Of a stretch of 64,000 nucleotides of DNA, positions 52,786 to 62,697 are shown piece after piece; the first letter of the stretch is position 1; every line of letters begins with the position of its first letter. This stretch comes from Phycisphaerales bacterium (lineage in GTDB: Bacteria; Planctomycetota; Phycisphaerae; Phycisphaerales; UBA1924): contig JALUWX010000038.1 in assembly GCA_027019265.1 (NCBI GenBank), forward strand, positions 1 through 64,000, in the 5' to 3' direction. The position numbers and the translations under genes are program-made. A model generated the notes under the pieces. That model searched no databases, had not been told where the DNA came from, and saw only the letters and a list, made by a program, of their open reading frames with translations.

Positions 52786-52894
52786 GCGTCGGTCCTTGTG
52801 CTTGGGTCACAAAACACGGGGATTGAGGCGACCCCGATCGTAGGCAGAACACGACCACGCGCCCTCTCGATCCTCCGATTCGTTCACAGGGGTC

Positions 52895-54373
52895 TCAGAG
52901 ATTCAGCAACGGACGCGCCAATCCCCAAACCATCAGGGTAATCACCACGATCGCGATCAGGTTCAGACCCAGCCCGGCGAGCGCCATCCGCCGGATCGTG
53001 ATGTGACCCGACGAGAACACGATCGCGTTGGGGGGGGTCGCGACGGGCAGCATAAAGGCGCACGAAGCCGAGACCGCCGCGCCGATAATCAGCAGGGTCG
53101 GGTCGATCCCGAGACCCTCGCCGACGGCCGCGAGCACCGGGAGCATCGTGCTCGTTGTTGCTGTGTTCGACGTGATCTCCGTCAGGAACACGATCAGGGA
53201 CGTCACTCCGCCGATCAGCGGGAGCTCCCCGGGGTTCCCGACGGAGGAGATCTGCGCCCCGATCCAGGTGTCGAGCCCGGAATCCGTCACACCCGCGGCC
53301 AGTGCGAGCCCCCCACCGAACAGGAGGAGCACTCCCCACGGGATGGATTCTGCGTGTTTCCACGAGAGCAACCGGGATCGGTCGGGTTGCCCGCTGGGGA
53401 TGATGAAGAGGAGGATCGCGCCCGCGATCGCGATCGAAGCGTCGTCGATCTTGGGGATGAGCCCCCGTGCTTCGAGGAACGGGTGCGCGATCCACGCCGC
53501 GGCCGTCCACCCGAAGACCACCAGACTCATGAGCTCGGGACGCCGGATCGGCCCGAGCGCTTCGAGCCGCTCGTGCATCAGCGCCCGTCCCCCTTCCATC
53601 GCGTGGATCCGGACCGGGGCCGCGATAAAGACAAGATACGCCCACGCGAGGGGGAGGAGAACCGCGCTCAGGGGGATCCCGAATGCGAGCCAGCGGACGT
53701 AGGTCATCTCGATCCCCATGTCCTGGACCATGAACGCCGCGAGGAACCCGTTGGGCGGGGTCCCCGTGATCGTCGCGATTCCCCCGATGCTGGCGCCGTA
53801 CGCGAGCGACAGCAGCAGACACGTCGTGTACGAACGCGCGTGGGGATGATCCGGGTCATCGCTGACGGCGAGCGATCCGACAGCGAGCACGATCGGGAGC
53901 ATCATCATCGCCGTCGCCGTGTTCGACACGAACGCGCTCAGGACCGCCGCGGCGAGCATGATCCCCCCGACGAGACGTTTGGGGCTCGTCCCGACCAGAA
54001 TGATGATGAGCAGCGCGAGGCGCTTGTGCGCGTTCCATCGCTGAAGCCCGACCCCGAGGAAGAGCCCGCCCATAAAGAGGAAGATCAGCTTGTGCGCATA
54101 CCGAGCGGTTGTGTCACCGACGGGCAGGATCCCGAGCACGGGGAACAGCACGATCGGGAGCAAGGCCGTCGCCGCGAGCGGGATCGACTCGAAAACCCAC
54201 CACAGCGCCATCAACGATGCAACCCCCGCGAGCCGTCGTCCGGGCTCGCTGAGACCCTCCGCCGATCCGAGCGCGTAATAGATCCCCAACGCGATCAACG
54301 GCCCAGCAACGAGCCCGACGAGCGACCAGGAGATCTTGTGCGGGATGTAGATCCGTGTGTCTTCGTTCACCAA
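52895..54373 (-). CDS. SLC13/DASS-family sodium-coupled anion transporter
   Basis: The 492-residue protein starts MVNEDTRIYIPHKISWSLVG, with a short cytoplasmic end and about twelve membrane helices. The two SNT signature turns of the divalent-anion:sodium symporter family are present: FVSNTATAMMMLPIVLAV in the first half and EITSNTATTSTMLPVLAAV in the second. Also seen are GGIATITGTPPNGF and the family-typical end segment CAFMLPVATPPNAIVFSSG. Members import dicarboxylates, citrate or sulfate with sodium; the exact substrate is not predictable. The gene stands 109 bases before the efflux operon, on the same strand. Confidence 0.92.
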   Translation of the reverse strand: MVNEDTRIYIPHKISWSLVGLVAGPLIALGIYYALGSAEGLSEPGRRLAGVASLMALWWVFESIPLAATALLPIVLFPVLGILPVGDTTARYAHKLIFLFMGGLFLGVGLQRWNAHKRLALLIIILVGTSPKRLVGGIMLAAAVLSAFVSNTATAMMMLPIVLAVGSLAVSDDPDHPHARSYTTCLLLSLAYGASIGGIATITGTPPNGFLAAFMVQDMGIEMTYVRWLAFGIPLSAVLLPLAWAYLVFIAAPVRIHAMEGGRALMHERLEALGPIRRPELMSLVVFGWTAAAWIAHPFLEARGLIPKIDDASIAIAGAILLFIIPSGQPDRSRLLSWKHAESIPWGVLLLFGGGLALAAGVTDSGLDTWIGAQISSVGNPGELPLIGGVTSLIVFLTEITSNTATTSTMLPVLAAVGEGLGIDPTLLIIGAAVSASCAFMLPVATPPNAIVFSSGHITIRRMALAGLGLNLIAIVVITLMVWGLARPLLNL

Positions 54374-54455
54374 CGAAGTCTAGGTCCCGGAGCCCCCGAA
54401 TCCGGGCAACCCAGAGCAGACTTCACCCGCCGTTCACACCCTGGAGCGGGTCGGT

Positions 54456-56615
54456 TCAGGGGTCTTCTCGATCCCCACGTCCCGAGATCTCGCGCCAGCG
54501 CACGAATCGCGCTCGATCCCGCACGGGGTCCGACTCGTACGCGCCCATGTCGTACAGGAACTCCTCGTCGTCGTCGCCGTCGAGCGGACGCGCGGTCCCC
54601 ATGATGTCCACAGTCGCAACACTCACACGCTGTCCCTGATCGAGCCCGCCCGAGCCCCACGCGAGGGAGAAATCCCCGGACTCCGGCTCAACGAATCTCG
54701 GCGATTCGGTCACGTTGTTTGTCGGGTCGTACCCACGACTCTCCCGGTCCATATCGGCCGTGATCGATGCTTCGAGATGGGTCGGAACACTGACACGTCC
54801 CGAGCAGATCAGCCCGTAGTAGGAATGTGCGGCGATGTTGTTCACCACCGTCGCGGTCCCGTTGGAAGCGGCCTGGACGTAGATCGGATAGCACGACCAG
54901 AGCGCGGTGTTGTTCGCGACCGTCGCGGACGTCCCCGCGCCGAACGAGTACACGAGGACCCCCAGGTAGGTATCGGACACGATGTTGTTCGCGATCGTCA
55001 TGCTCAGGTTCGTGCAGTTCTGCGACCCCGTGACGATCCCATACAGATTCGTCTGGGATCCGAACTGCTCCCGAGCGCTCTCCCCGAGTGAGTGCCACGA
55101 GCTCCCGTACCGATCGCCGGACTCGTGGATCCGGTTCCGCTCGATCGTGAACGACAGATCGGGGAGCGCGCTCGAGGATACAACCCAAATCCCGTGACCC
55201 GAGCTTTCGGATCGATCGAGCACACAATCTTGGACCAGCATGTCCCCGGACGGATTCGCGAAAATCGCGTACTCGCTCGGAACATCGATCTCCGATCGGA
55301 GGATCGAAGCGCTCCCTTGCACGATCGAGAATCCATAGTCCTGGTAGCCGATCAGATCGATATCTTCGAACGACCAGTTCGTCACCCCGACCATCGAGAT
55401 CGCGGTGGGAAAAGCGTCGCGACCGTTGAGGACGACCGCGCCTGGGTTCGCGTTGAAGTGTTCTGCGCCGACATCCCCGATCACGCGCGTCGGGCTTGCG
55501 CCCGTGCCGCTGACAGCCCCGTTCCCCGGGCCCGTTCCGATCGACAGCGATTCGTAGTACGTCCCCGGCGCGATATAGATGGTCGCGCCCGGTACGGTGC
55601 ACATCGCGACCGCTTTCTGGATACTCGCGAGGGGCGCGTCGGCGCTGAGTCCCGAGTTCCCGTTCGATCCGCGCGTCGAGACGTAGAGCACAGGAGGGGG
55701 CGCTTCCGCTGTGATCTCCAGATCGGTCTGTGACCAGAAGTTCGACTCGGTATAGATCGACCCCGAGATCGAGAACCCGTTGTCCACAGAGACATCGCCC
55801 CGCGCGACGATGTGACCTGTCATCTGGACGTTCTGCCCCACGGACAGCGCGTTGTTCAATGAGAGCTCGAATCCGTCGGCCGACCCTGTCGAGACCGTGA
55901 ACCGAGTCCCGTCGCCGATCGACATCGACCCCGAAACCCGCACATCCACGGGGCCCGCGCTGTCATCGATCTCGAATCGCACATTCTGCTTCACCCAGAG
56001 GTTCTGGAACTGGTACGTCCCGGAGCGGAGCTGGATCGTGCATCCGTTTGCCGCGCTCATGTCCCGGTACGATCCCGGGTCGAGCGCGAGGGTGGAGTTC
56101 TCCGCCGGCCAGTGGTTTGTCGATCCCGCGGAGAACGCCGGGAACGTCGCGGAGGGTTCGGTCCACGTGTGCTCCATCGCGGCGTAGTCGCTCGTGGACC
56201 CGTCGATCACGGCGCTGGAGTTCACGGAGACGAGGTTCCCCCCGATCAGATCCCCTGTCACGTGCGCGCGTTCATAGACATACAGCCGGCTCGCGCTCTG
56301 CACCGTTCCGTTGACCGTGTTGTCCACACGGATGTACGTCTCGTTCCCACCGATCACCCACCCGTCGATCGTGACACGTTCGCTCGACCAGACATTCCCG
56401 CCGACGAAGAGATCACCCCCAACATTCACATCCGTGGAAATCGTCAGATTCCCTCCGATCCCGACCCGTCCCGAGACATCCGCACGCTCTCCAAGCGACG
56501 CGTTCCCCCCGGCGTAGAGCGCATACTCCGAAGACGCGTAGGAGAAGTCCGATCCGGGAGCCCCCCCGCTCGCGACGATCAAACACACGAGTGCACACAG
56601 GATGATCCGGATCAT
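54456..56615 (-). CDS. Secreted right-handed beta-helix protein with RWRE-type C-terminal tail
   Basis: The start at 56615 (MIRIILCALVCLIVASGGAP) gives a signal peptide and 719 residues. The first half is Gly/Ser/Asn-rich, with GGNLTISTDVNVGGDLFVGG-type repeats suggesting stacked beta turns. The second half (about 340-650) is a parallel beta-helix of the pectate-lyase/parallel-repeat kind: ATIYIAPGTYYESLSI, then turns with ENxIVxN-like text (IERNRIHESGD, IANNIVSDTYLG, VVNNIAAHSYYG). The last 14 or so residues, RARFVRWREISGRGD, match the tail of the PA14 repeat protein immediately downstream. Polysaccharide binding or cleavage is plausible, but no catalytic residues are assigned. Confidence 0.8.
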   Translation of the reverse strand: MIRIILCALVCLIVASGGAPGSDFSYASSEYALYAGGNASLGERADVSGRVGIGGNLTISTDVNVGGDLFVGGNVWSSERVTIDGWVIGGNETYIRVDNTVNGTVQSASRLYVYERAHVTGDLIGGNLVSVNSSAVIDGSTSDYAAMEHTWTEPSATFPAFSAGSTNHWPAENSTLALDPGSYRDMSAANGCTIQLRSGTYQFQNLWVKQNVRFEIDDSAGPVDVRVSGSMSIGDGTRFTVSTGSADGFELSLNNALSVGQNVQMTGHIVARGDVSVDNGFSISGSIYTESNFWSQTDLEITAEAPPPVLYVSTRGSNGNSGLSADAPLASIQKAVAMCTVPGATIYIAPGTYYESLSIGTGPGNGAVSGTGASPTRVIGDVGAEHFNANPGAVVLNGRDAFPTAISMVGVTNWSFEDIDLIGYQDYGFSIVQGSASILRSEIDVPSEYAIFANPSGDMLVQDCVLDRSESSGHGIWVVSSSALPDLSFTIERNRIHESGDRYGSSWHSLGESAREQFGSQTNLYGIVTGSQNCTNLSMTIANNIVSDTYLGVLVYSFGAGTSATVANNTALWSCYPIYVQAASNGTATVVNNIAAHSYYGLICSGRVSVPTHLEASITADMDRESRGYDPTNNVTESPRFVEPESGDFSLAWGSGGLDQGQRVSVATVDIMGTARPLDGDDDEEFLYDMGAYESDPVRDRARFVRWREISGRGDREDP

Positions 56616-56776
56616 GGCGGCCTCCACGGCGCGATCGAGCACCTCGGAAGTACGATCGAACATCCCGGACCGCGCCATCATCTCGATTTGAAGCGAGCTG
56701 TATTCCAGACAATCAGGGCGGAACTTCTCGGCCCTTCATCCGATCCACCGATCCGGATGAGGAGCAATCACTCAAG

Positions 56777-59700
56777 TCAATCGTCCCGACCCGAGACTTC
56801 TCGCCATCGGATGACCTTCGCTCGTCCACGCTCGGGAGATTCGAACGCGCACGACGGGATGATCCGATCGAACTGATCCCCCGGCCCGCGCCACGACGCG
56901 AACAACCCCTGGCTCGACCATCCCTCCATCATCGTCACCCGGAACGGGTACACCCCGGGCTCGAGATTGATCGAGCCGTAGCGCCAGCGGAACGAGTGGC
57001 TCCCCGTGTCGGAGACCACAACCTCGTCGTTGATCTCGAGCTCCCCGTACTGATCACTCCCGAGCCCGAACGTCCACTCACCAGCGCGATCGATGACGAT
57101 CTCGCCCTCGACACGGACGGCAAAATAATCTTCGGCGATCGACTCGTGCAGCGCTTCCGTCGTCAGGTTCCAGCTCACGCGCGACTCGCGGGATGTCGCA
57201 TCGATCGTCTCGGAGTTCCACACGACATCGGACATCGAGACCCGGCCCGTGTTCTGCCAACTCGCCGTCAGGTTCTCCGTGGAACAGTCCGGTGACGGGT
57301 CCGTCTCGTACACGTCGAACGCGCTCGATGGGATGATCTGCTCGACCGGCCAGTCCGGGCCCTTCCACGACGCATGCAGCCCGTGCGAGGACCACCCATC
57401 CCAGTACAGGATCTCGAACATGTGCTCCCCGGCATCGAGATTCACCGTCCCGTGCCGCCATCGGTACGAGTGCGATGTCGTGTCCACCACCACGGGCTCT
57501 CCGTCGATCAGGAGCACCCCGCTCTGGTCCGAGCCGAGCCCGAAGGTCCATGTCCCCGACTCGGGGATTGTGATCTTCGACACGAGACGCGCCCCGAAGT
57601 AATCACCCGGCCCGTCATCGATGATCGGATCGCTCGTCAGACTCCACGAAACCCGCTCGACAACCTCGGTCCGGTCCGCCTCCGCGTGGTCGATCTGCCC
57701 GGCGTGCCCGGCGTGGCGCGCGTTGGTCGTCCAGTACACACGGACCCCGCCCCCGGTTCGTACGGCGATTCCGTCTCGCGCAGCGCCAGCGCCGCGCGGG
57801 GGATGATCTGGGTCTCCGTCCCGGGACCGCTCCATGCGAGATGGAGCCCCGCGCTCGACCACCCCTCCCAGTGGCGCAGCTCGATGTCGTGCCACCCGCT
57901 TCTCAGGCGCACGGTTCCGGATCGCCAACGGTACGAGTGGCTCGTCGGGTCCACCACGACGAGCTCGTCGTCAACGTAGAGCATCGCGCTCTGGTCGGAC
58001 CCGACGGAGAACGTCCACTCCCCGTCGTACGGAACGTTCACGCGCCCGAGCACGCGCATCGCGACATAGTCGGCGCCGGCGTCCTCGTGGAACGGGTCCG
58101 CCGAGATCCGGAACGCGACATTGTCGATCGTCGCCGCGAAGTCATTGTGCTGCCAATCGATCTGACCCACGTTCTGCGCGTGCCGAGCGTTGTTGATGAA
58201 ATAGGCGCGCAGCCCACCCCCGCCCGGATCGAACGGGACCTCGTCGGCGCTGTAGCTCAGCGCCGAGGACGGGATGATTTCCTCGATCCCCGTCGAAGGA
58301 CTTGTCCAGGTCACTGCGAGCCCCGCGCTCGACCAGCCCTCCCAGTGGTGAATCTCGATCGGGTAGGTCCCCGCTTCGAGCGCGATCTCCCCCGATCTCC
58401 ATCGGAAGGAGTGGCTCGTGGGATCGTTCACCACGAGTTGGTCGTTGATATAGAGCCGAGCGGACTGGTCCGACCCGAGCCCGAAGCGCCATGTCCCGGA
58501 CTCGGGGACCGTGAGGAGCCCGACGGCCCGGAGCGCCGTGTAATCCCCCGGCGCGCCGTCCACGAAGCCGTCGGCCGTCAGTTCCCAAGCGATCCTGGGC
58601 TCGATGGTCATCGCGTCGTAGCGCGCGAAATCGATGTGCCCGACTTCCTCCGCGTGACGCGCGTTGTGGACCCAGTACACCCGGAGCCCGTCCCCCACCG
58701 CTTCGAACGTGTCCCCGACGGGCTGGAAGAACGCGCTCCTCGGGACGATCTCTTCCCGTCCTGTCAACGGGGAAGTCCAGCTCAGCGCCAGCGCCGAGCT
58801 CGACCACCCTTCCCAATGAAGAATCTCGATCTCGTGGAGCCCCGCGTTCAGGGTGATCTCCCCGGACCTCCAGCGCATGCTGTGGGATGTCTCGTCCCCC
58901 ACGACCCGCCGACCGTTGATGCTCAGGCGTGCCGATTGGTCCGATCCGAGCCCGAAGGTCCATCGCCCCGAGTGAGGGATCTCGATCCGACCCACCAAAC
59001 GGACAGCGGCATAATCCGCCGGCGCATCCGGATCCATCGAACTCTCGCTCAGTTTCCAGTACACATGCTCCACCGTCGTGATCCGATCGGGGGTGTTCCA
59101 GTTGATCTGCCCCACACTCGAAGCATGGCGCGCGTTGTCGTGCCACTGCGCGAGCAGCCCACCCCCCGGGGTCGGGTTCGGCGCACCCGCGCCGGGCTCG
59201 AACGCGCTCGACGGGATGATCCGCGCATAGGGATCGGAAGGCCCTTCCCAAGCGACGTGGAGCCCCGCGTTCGACCACCCCTCCCAGTGCCGCACATCGA
59301 TCGTGTGCTGACCCTCGTCGAGCGTGACCGTCCCCCTTCGCCAGCGGTACGAATGGGAGCTCTGATCCACCACCACGGGGACCCCGTCGATCAGCAGCTC
59401 CGCCGATTGGTCCGACCCCAGCTCGAAAGCCCACTCCCCGGGTTCATCGATGTTGATGATCCCGTAGAACCTCGTCCCGAAGTAATCGCTGGGTTCCGTC
59501 GATTCGAACGACCCGCCCGTCAAGCCGTACGAGATGCGCTGCGCGGTCACAACCCGATCCGAATCGGTCCAGTCGATCTTCCCAACCCCCTCAGCATGGC
59601 GCGCATTGCGATACCAATAGGACCACAGCCCATCCCCCCCCGGATCCGAAGGCGCTTCGTTCCCCGTGTGCGAGAACGCTTCCGCCGGGATGATCTCTTC

Positions 59701-60177
59701 CGGGGTCGTCGGCCCGATCCACGAGAGCTGGAGGGCCGCGTTCGACCACCCCTCCCAGTAGCGGAGCTCGATGTCGTGGTACCCCGCATCGAGGGAGAGC
59801 GATCCGGAGCGGAGCCGAGAACTGTGGCTGAGCGGATCGCTCACCACGGGCTCCCCGTCGATCCAGAGCTCCGCGCCCTGATCGCTCACAAGCTGAAACG
59901 TCCAGAACCCGTCCTCGGGGACCTCGATCGACCCGACAAGACGCAACGCGAATCGATCTGTCGGCCCGTCCGTGTAGAACGCGCCGCTCGTCGATCCCCA
60001 GTCGATCGTCGAGACCACGCTCGTCCGATCCCAACGCTCCCAATCGATGTGTCCGAGATGGTCCGCGTGCGCCGCGTTCGTCGTCCAGAACGCCTTGAGC
60101 CCCGAGATCCGTTCGGGTTCTTCCTGCGCGAACGCGCGGCACGTCATCAGAGCCAGGATCATCAGGATGATTCGCAT
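56777..60177 (-). CDS. Seven-fold PA14-repeat secreted protein, probable one-base frameshift
   Basis: The start at 60177 (MRIILMILALMTCRAFAQEE) gives a signal peptide. Seven tandem PA14-like modules of about 158 residues follow, each opening with a W/YW-x-x-NARHA segment and containing FGLGSDQSA, the SHSxRWRxG strand and HWEGWSSAGL. The PA14 fold is a beta-barrel that often binds carbohydrate. Between 57754 and 57744 the reading frame changes. The upstream frame carries modules 1-5 up to ESPYEPG and the other frame continues with GGVRVYWTTNARHA into modules 6-7. One added G (on the minus strand, in the run at 57750-57754) restores a single 1133-residue protein. The C-terminus RAKVIRWREVSGRDD matches the tail of the beta-helix protein. 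No dockerin is present. Confidence 0.82.
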
Positions 60178-60285
60178 CGAACTCTTCGCTCCACAGAGCA
60201 CGCACAACGTGGGGGTGAAGTCCCCGCATCGAGCGTGTGCCATGAGCAGATAAGCCCAAATGTGAAGAACAGTCGTGCCGGGTCC

Positions 60286-62187
60286 TTATCGGTCGGTTTC
60301 TCGGACCTCGTTGCGAAGCGAGGCGGCGATCGAGACCTCCTGGAGCCGGATACTCGCTTGGTCCAGCGCCTCCTTGGCGCTGTGGAACGTGTTCGGATCG
60401 ACCGATTTCCAGTCCGACTTCGCTCGCTCGACCATGTCGCTGAGCGCCCCGATCCGGGACTCGAGCTCCGCGCGGGTCGTCCCGTCGAGGTCGTCCCCGT
60501 GTTTCGCGAACCGATCCGAGATCCATTTGAGATCGAGCGATGAGTTCGTGATCAGGTCCGCGATCCGATGGCGCGCCATGTCGTCCTTCGCGTGCTCGAC
60601 ACTCTCGAGCTCGAGCCGATCGACTTCTTCGCGCGTGAGCCCGTGGTTGGGGACGATCTGGATCTGCGCCCGTTTTCCGGAGCGTTCCTCGACCGCGCTC
60701 ACATCCAGCACCCCGTTCGCATCGACCATGAACTCGACGACGAGCTTCGGGACCCCGGCCGGCATCGGGGGGATCCCGCGCAGCTCGAAGGTCCCGAGCG
60801 AACGACAGTCCTCGACCATCTCGCGCTCGCCCTGGACGACATGGAGCTTCACGTTCACCTGACCATCGACCTGGGTCGAGAAGCGCTCGATCGCGCGGGT
60901 CGGGACACTCGTGTTGCGCATGACGAGCTTCGCGACCGCGCCCCCGGCCGTCTCGAGCCCCAGCGACAACGGGATCACGTCAACCAGCAGCGAGCCCTTG
61001 GTCTCTCCCGACAAGATCGAAGCTTGGACGGCCGCCCCCATCGCGACGACCTTGTCCGGGTCCAAACCCGTGTAGGGCTCCACCCCGAAGAACGCGCCCG
61101 CGCGCTCGCGCACCAGGGGGATCCGGGTCGATCCCCCGACCATCACGAGCGCGTCGAGACCGTCCGTCCCGAGCGACTTCTTCGCGTCCCTCCGAGCCCG
61201 AGCGCACGACCCGAGCGCCCGTTCCACCCACGGCGCGATCATCGATTCGAACTCCCCGCGCGTCACGATCCGCTCGTAGACGCGCCCCGAGCCCAGATCG
61301 ATCCGGACGGGCGCGTGGTCCGCGCTCGACAGCGCGTGCTTCACCCCCCGCGCGAACATGGAGAGTGCCCGGCGCGTCGAGGGGTCCACGGCCCCGGAGT
61401 CGAGATCGAGGTTCACCTCGAACCGCTCGGAGATCTCCCGCGCGAAGAGCGCCATGAGCATGTGGTCCACATCATCCCCCCCGAGGCGTGTGTCCCCCGA
61501 GGTCGCGACGACCTGGAAGAAGTCCGTCGGGTTCTCCGAATCGCTCGGGATGAGGCGCAGGATCGAGATGTCGAACGTCCCCCCCCCGAGATCGAACACC
61601 CCGATGGTCCTCGGTTCCGTGGGTTTCGTGGTCCCCAGCCCGTACGCGAGGGCGGCCGCCGTCGGTTCGTTGACGATCCGGACGATATCGAGCCCGGCGA
61701 TCCGACCCGCATCGCGCGTCGCGTGGCGCTGCGCGTCGTCGAAATACGCCGGGACCGTGACGACGGCCTTCGTGATCGGGGTCCCGAGTTCGCGCTCCCC
61801 GCGCTCCTTGAGCTCGCGCAGGATCGCCGCGCTGACCTCCTGCGCTGTCAGGGTGGTGCCGCTGGGGAGCTGGACCCGCGCCGTGTCGTGCGCCCCCTCG
61901 ACGACGTCATAGGAAAGGTACCGGAGCTCGTCCCGCGCGTCGTTGATCGAACGACCCATCAATCGCTTGATCGACGACAGGGTCGTCTTCGGGAACTCGG
62001 GCGCGCGTTCGAGCGCGTCCGTCCCGACAACGACGGATCCATCCTCGTCATAGCGGACCACCGAAGGGACGATCGCACCATCCCCGCCCAGCACGGTGGG
62101 CTGGGTCCCGTCCATGATCGCGATCAGGGAGTTGGTGGTTCCCAGATCGATCCCGACGATCGTTTCGCTCCGCGCGTCATCGCTCAT
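60286..62187 (-). CDS. HscA-like Hsp70 chaperone
   Basis: The 633-residue Hsp70 starts MSDDARSETIVGIDLGTTNS. The ATPase domain is complete: phosphate-1 loop GIDLGTTNS (12-20), NEPTAAALAYG, phosphate-2 loop FDLGGGTFDISIL, and VGGSTRIPLV. The substrate-binding domain carries EMVEDCRSLGTFELRGIPPM, a segment that resembles HscA, the chaperone for iron-sulfur cluster scaffold proteins, more than DnaK. The C-terminal lid is short and lacks the EEVD-like end. No isc or suf genes are adjacent, and no J-protein is seen. It may be HscA or a lineage-specific Hsp70 of related form. It follows the lipoprotein gene by 15 bases, likely one transcript. Confidence 0.9.
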   Translation of the reverse strand: MSDDARSETIVGIDLGTTNSLIAIMDGTQPTVLGGDGAIVPSVVRYDEDGSVVVGTDALERAPEFPKTTLSSIKRLMGRSINDARDELRYLSYDVVEGAHDTARVQLPSGTTLTAQEVSAAILRELKERGERELGTPITKAVVTVPAYFDDAQRHATRDAGRIAGLDIVRIVNEPTAAALAYGLGTTKPTEPRTIGVFDLGGGTFDISILRLIPSDSENPTDFFQVVATSGDTRLGGDDVDHMLMALFAREISERFEVNLDLDSGAVDPSTRRALSMFARGVKHALSSADHAPVRIDLGSGRVYERIVTRGEFESMIAPWVERALGSCARARRDAKKSLGTDGLDALVMVGGSTRIPLVRERAGAFFGVEPYTGLDPDKVVAMGAAVQASILSGETKGSLLVDVIPLSLGLETAGGAVAKLVMRNTSVPTRAIERFSTQVDGQVNVKLHVVQGEREMVEDCRSLGTFELRGIPPMPAGVPKLVVEFMVDANGVLDVSAVEERSGKRAQIQIVPNHGLTREEVDRLELESVEHAKDDMARHRIADLITNSSLDLKWISDRFAKHGDDLDGTTRAELESRIGALSDMVERAKSDWKSVDPNTFHSAKEALDQASIRLQEVSIAASLRNEVRETDR

Positions 62188-62202
62188 ATCAGAGGGTAGA
62201 CA

Positions 62203-62697
62203 TCACTGCTCGATCCATGCGAGCCGCTCAAGCACGTCCACGAGCGCCGCGCCCCGCTGATCGCTCGGCGACAGCACCAGCACGCGCTGCTCCCCCTTCA
62301 TCCGGATCTCAACAATGATCGACCCGGGCTCGATCGCCGTCTGCTCCTGGGGCTGACCCGGGTGCAGCGTGTCGGGCATGTCCGTTTCCAGGATCGGGGT
62401 CGAGGCGTACCACAGCGCGTCGAGCTGCGCCGGCTGAAGGGTTCTTGTGAATCGGGGGTCCGTCCTCAGGGTCGATCCGTCCCCTAAGGAAGCCCGGAAG
62501 GTCTGGTCCGCATCGACGATGTACCGAGCGGCCCCGATGTCCGCGCGTTCCCCCGTCACCACGACCCCGAGCGTGAAGTCCCCGGGTCGATCGTCCCGAC
62601 GGACTTCCGGGACCTGCGCGCACGATCCCAGTAGGACCAGGACACCCAGCAAACCGAGGCGCAAACCCCGTTTACGCGTCCTACCCTTTGCTCCCAT
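62203..62697 (-). CDS. Predicted lipoprotein upstream of the Hsp70 gene
   Basis: A 164-residue protein starts MGAKGRTRKRGLRLGLLGVL; basic residues precede a hydrophobic stretch and the lipobox LGSC (Cys26), a good match. The mature domain (DFTLGVVVTGERADIGAARY, GSIIVEIRMKGEQRVLVLSP) is mostly beta, with no recognised family. The start codon overlaps, on the opposite strand, the pheT ATG by two bases. It is probably co-transcribed with Hsp70, which begins 15 bases after its stop. Confidence 0.8.
   Translation of the reverse strand: MGAKGRTRKRGLRLGLLGVLVLLGSCAQVPEVRRDDRPGDFTLGVVVTGERADIGAARYIVDADQTFRASLGDGSTLRTDPRFTRTLQPAQLDALWYASTPILETDMPDTLHPGQPQEQTAIEPGSIIVEIRMKGEQRVLVLSPSDQRGAALVDVLERLAWIEQ

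Noticed and set aside
45800-52895. Possible dif (XerCD) site near the suspected terminus
   Set aside because: The intergenic stretches at 45808-45841 and 52786-52894 were read for the two half-sites with a central six-base spacer; nothing resembling them was found. A site inside a gene or elsewhere cannot be excluded by eye.
57744-57754. Programmed -1 ribosomal frameshift in the PA14-repeat gene
   Set aside because: The G runs could slip, but the A-site codon would re-pair poorly (GCG to GGC) and no clear downstream pseudoknot was seen. A missing base is the simpler reading.
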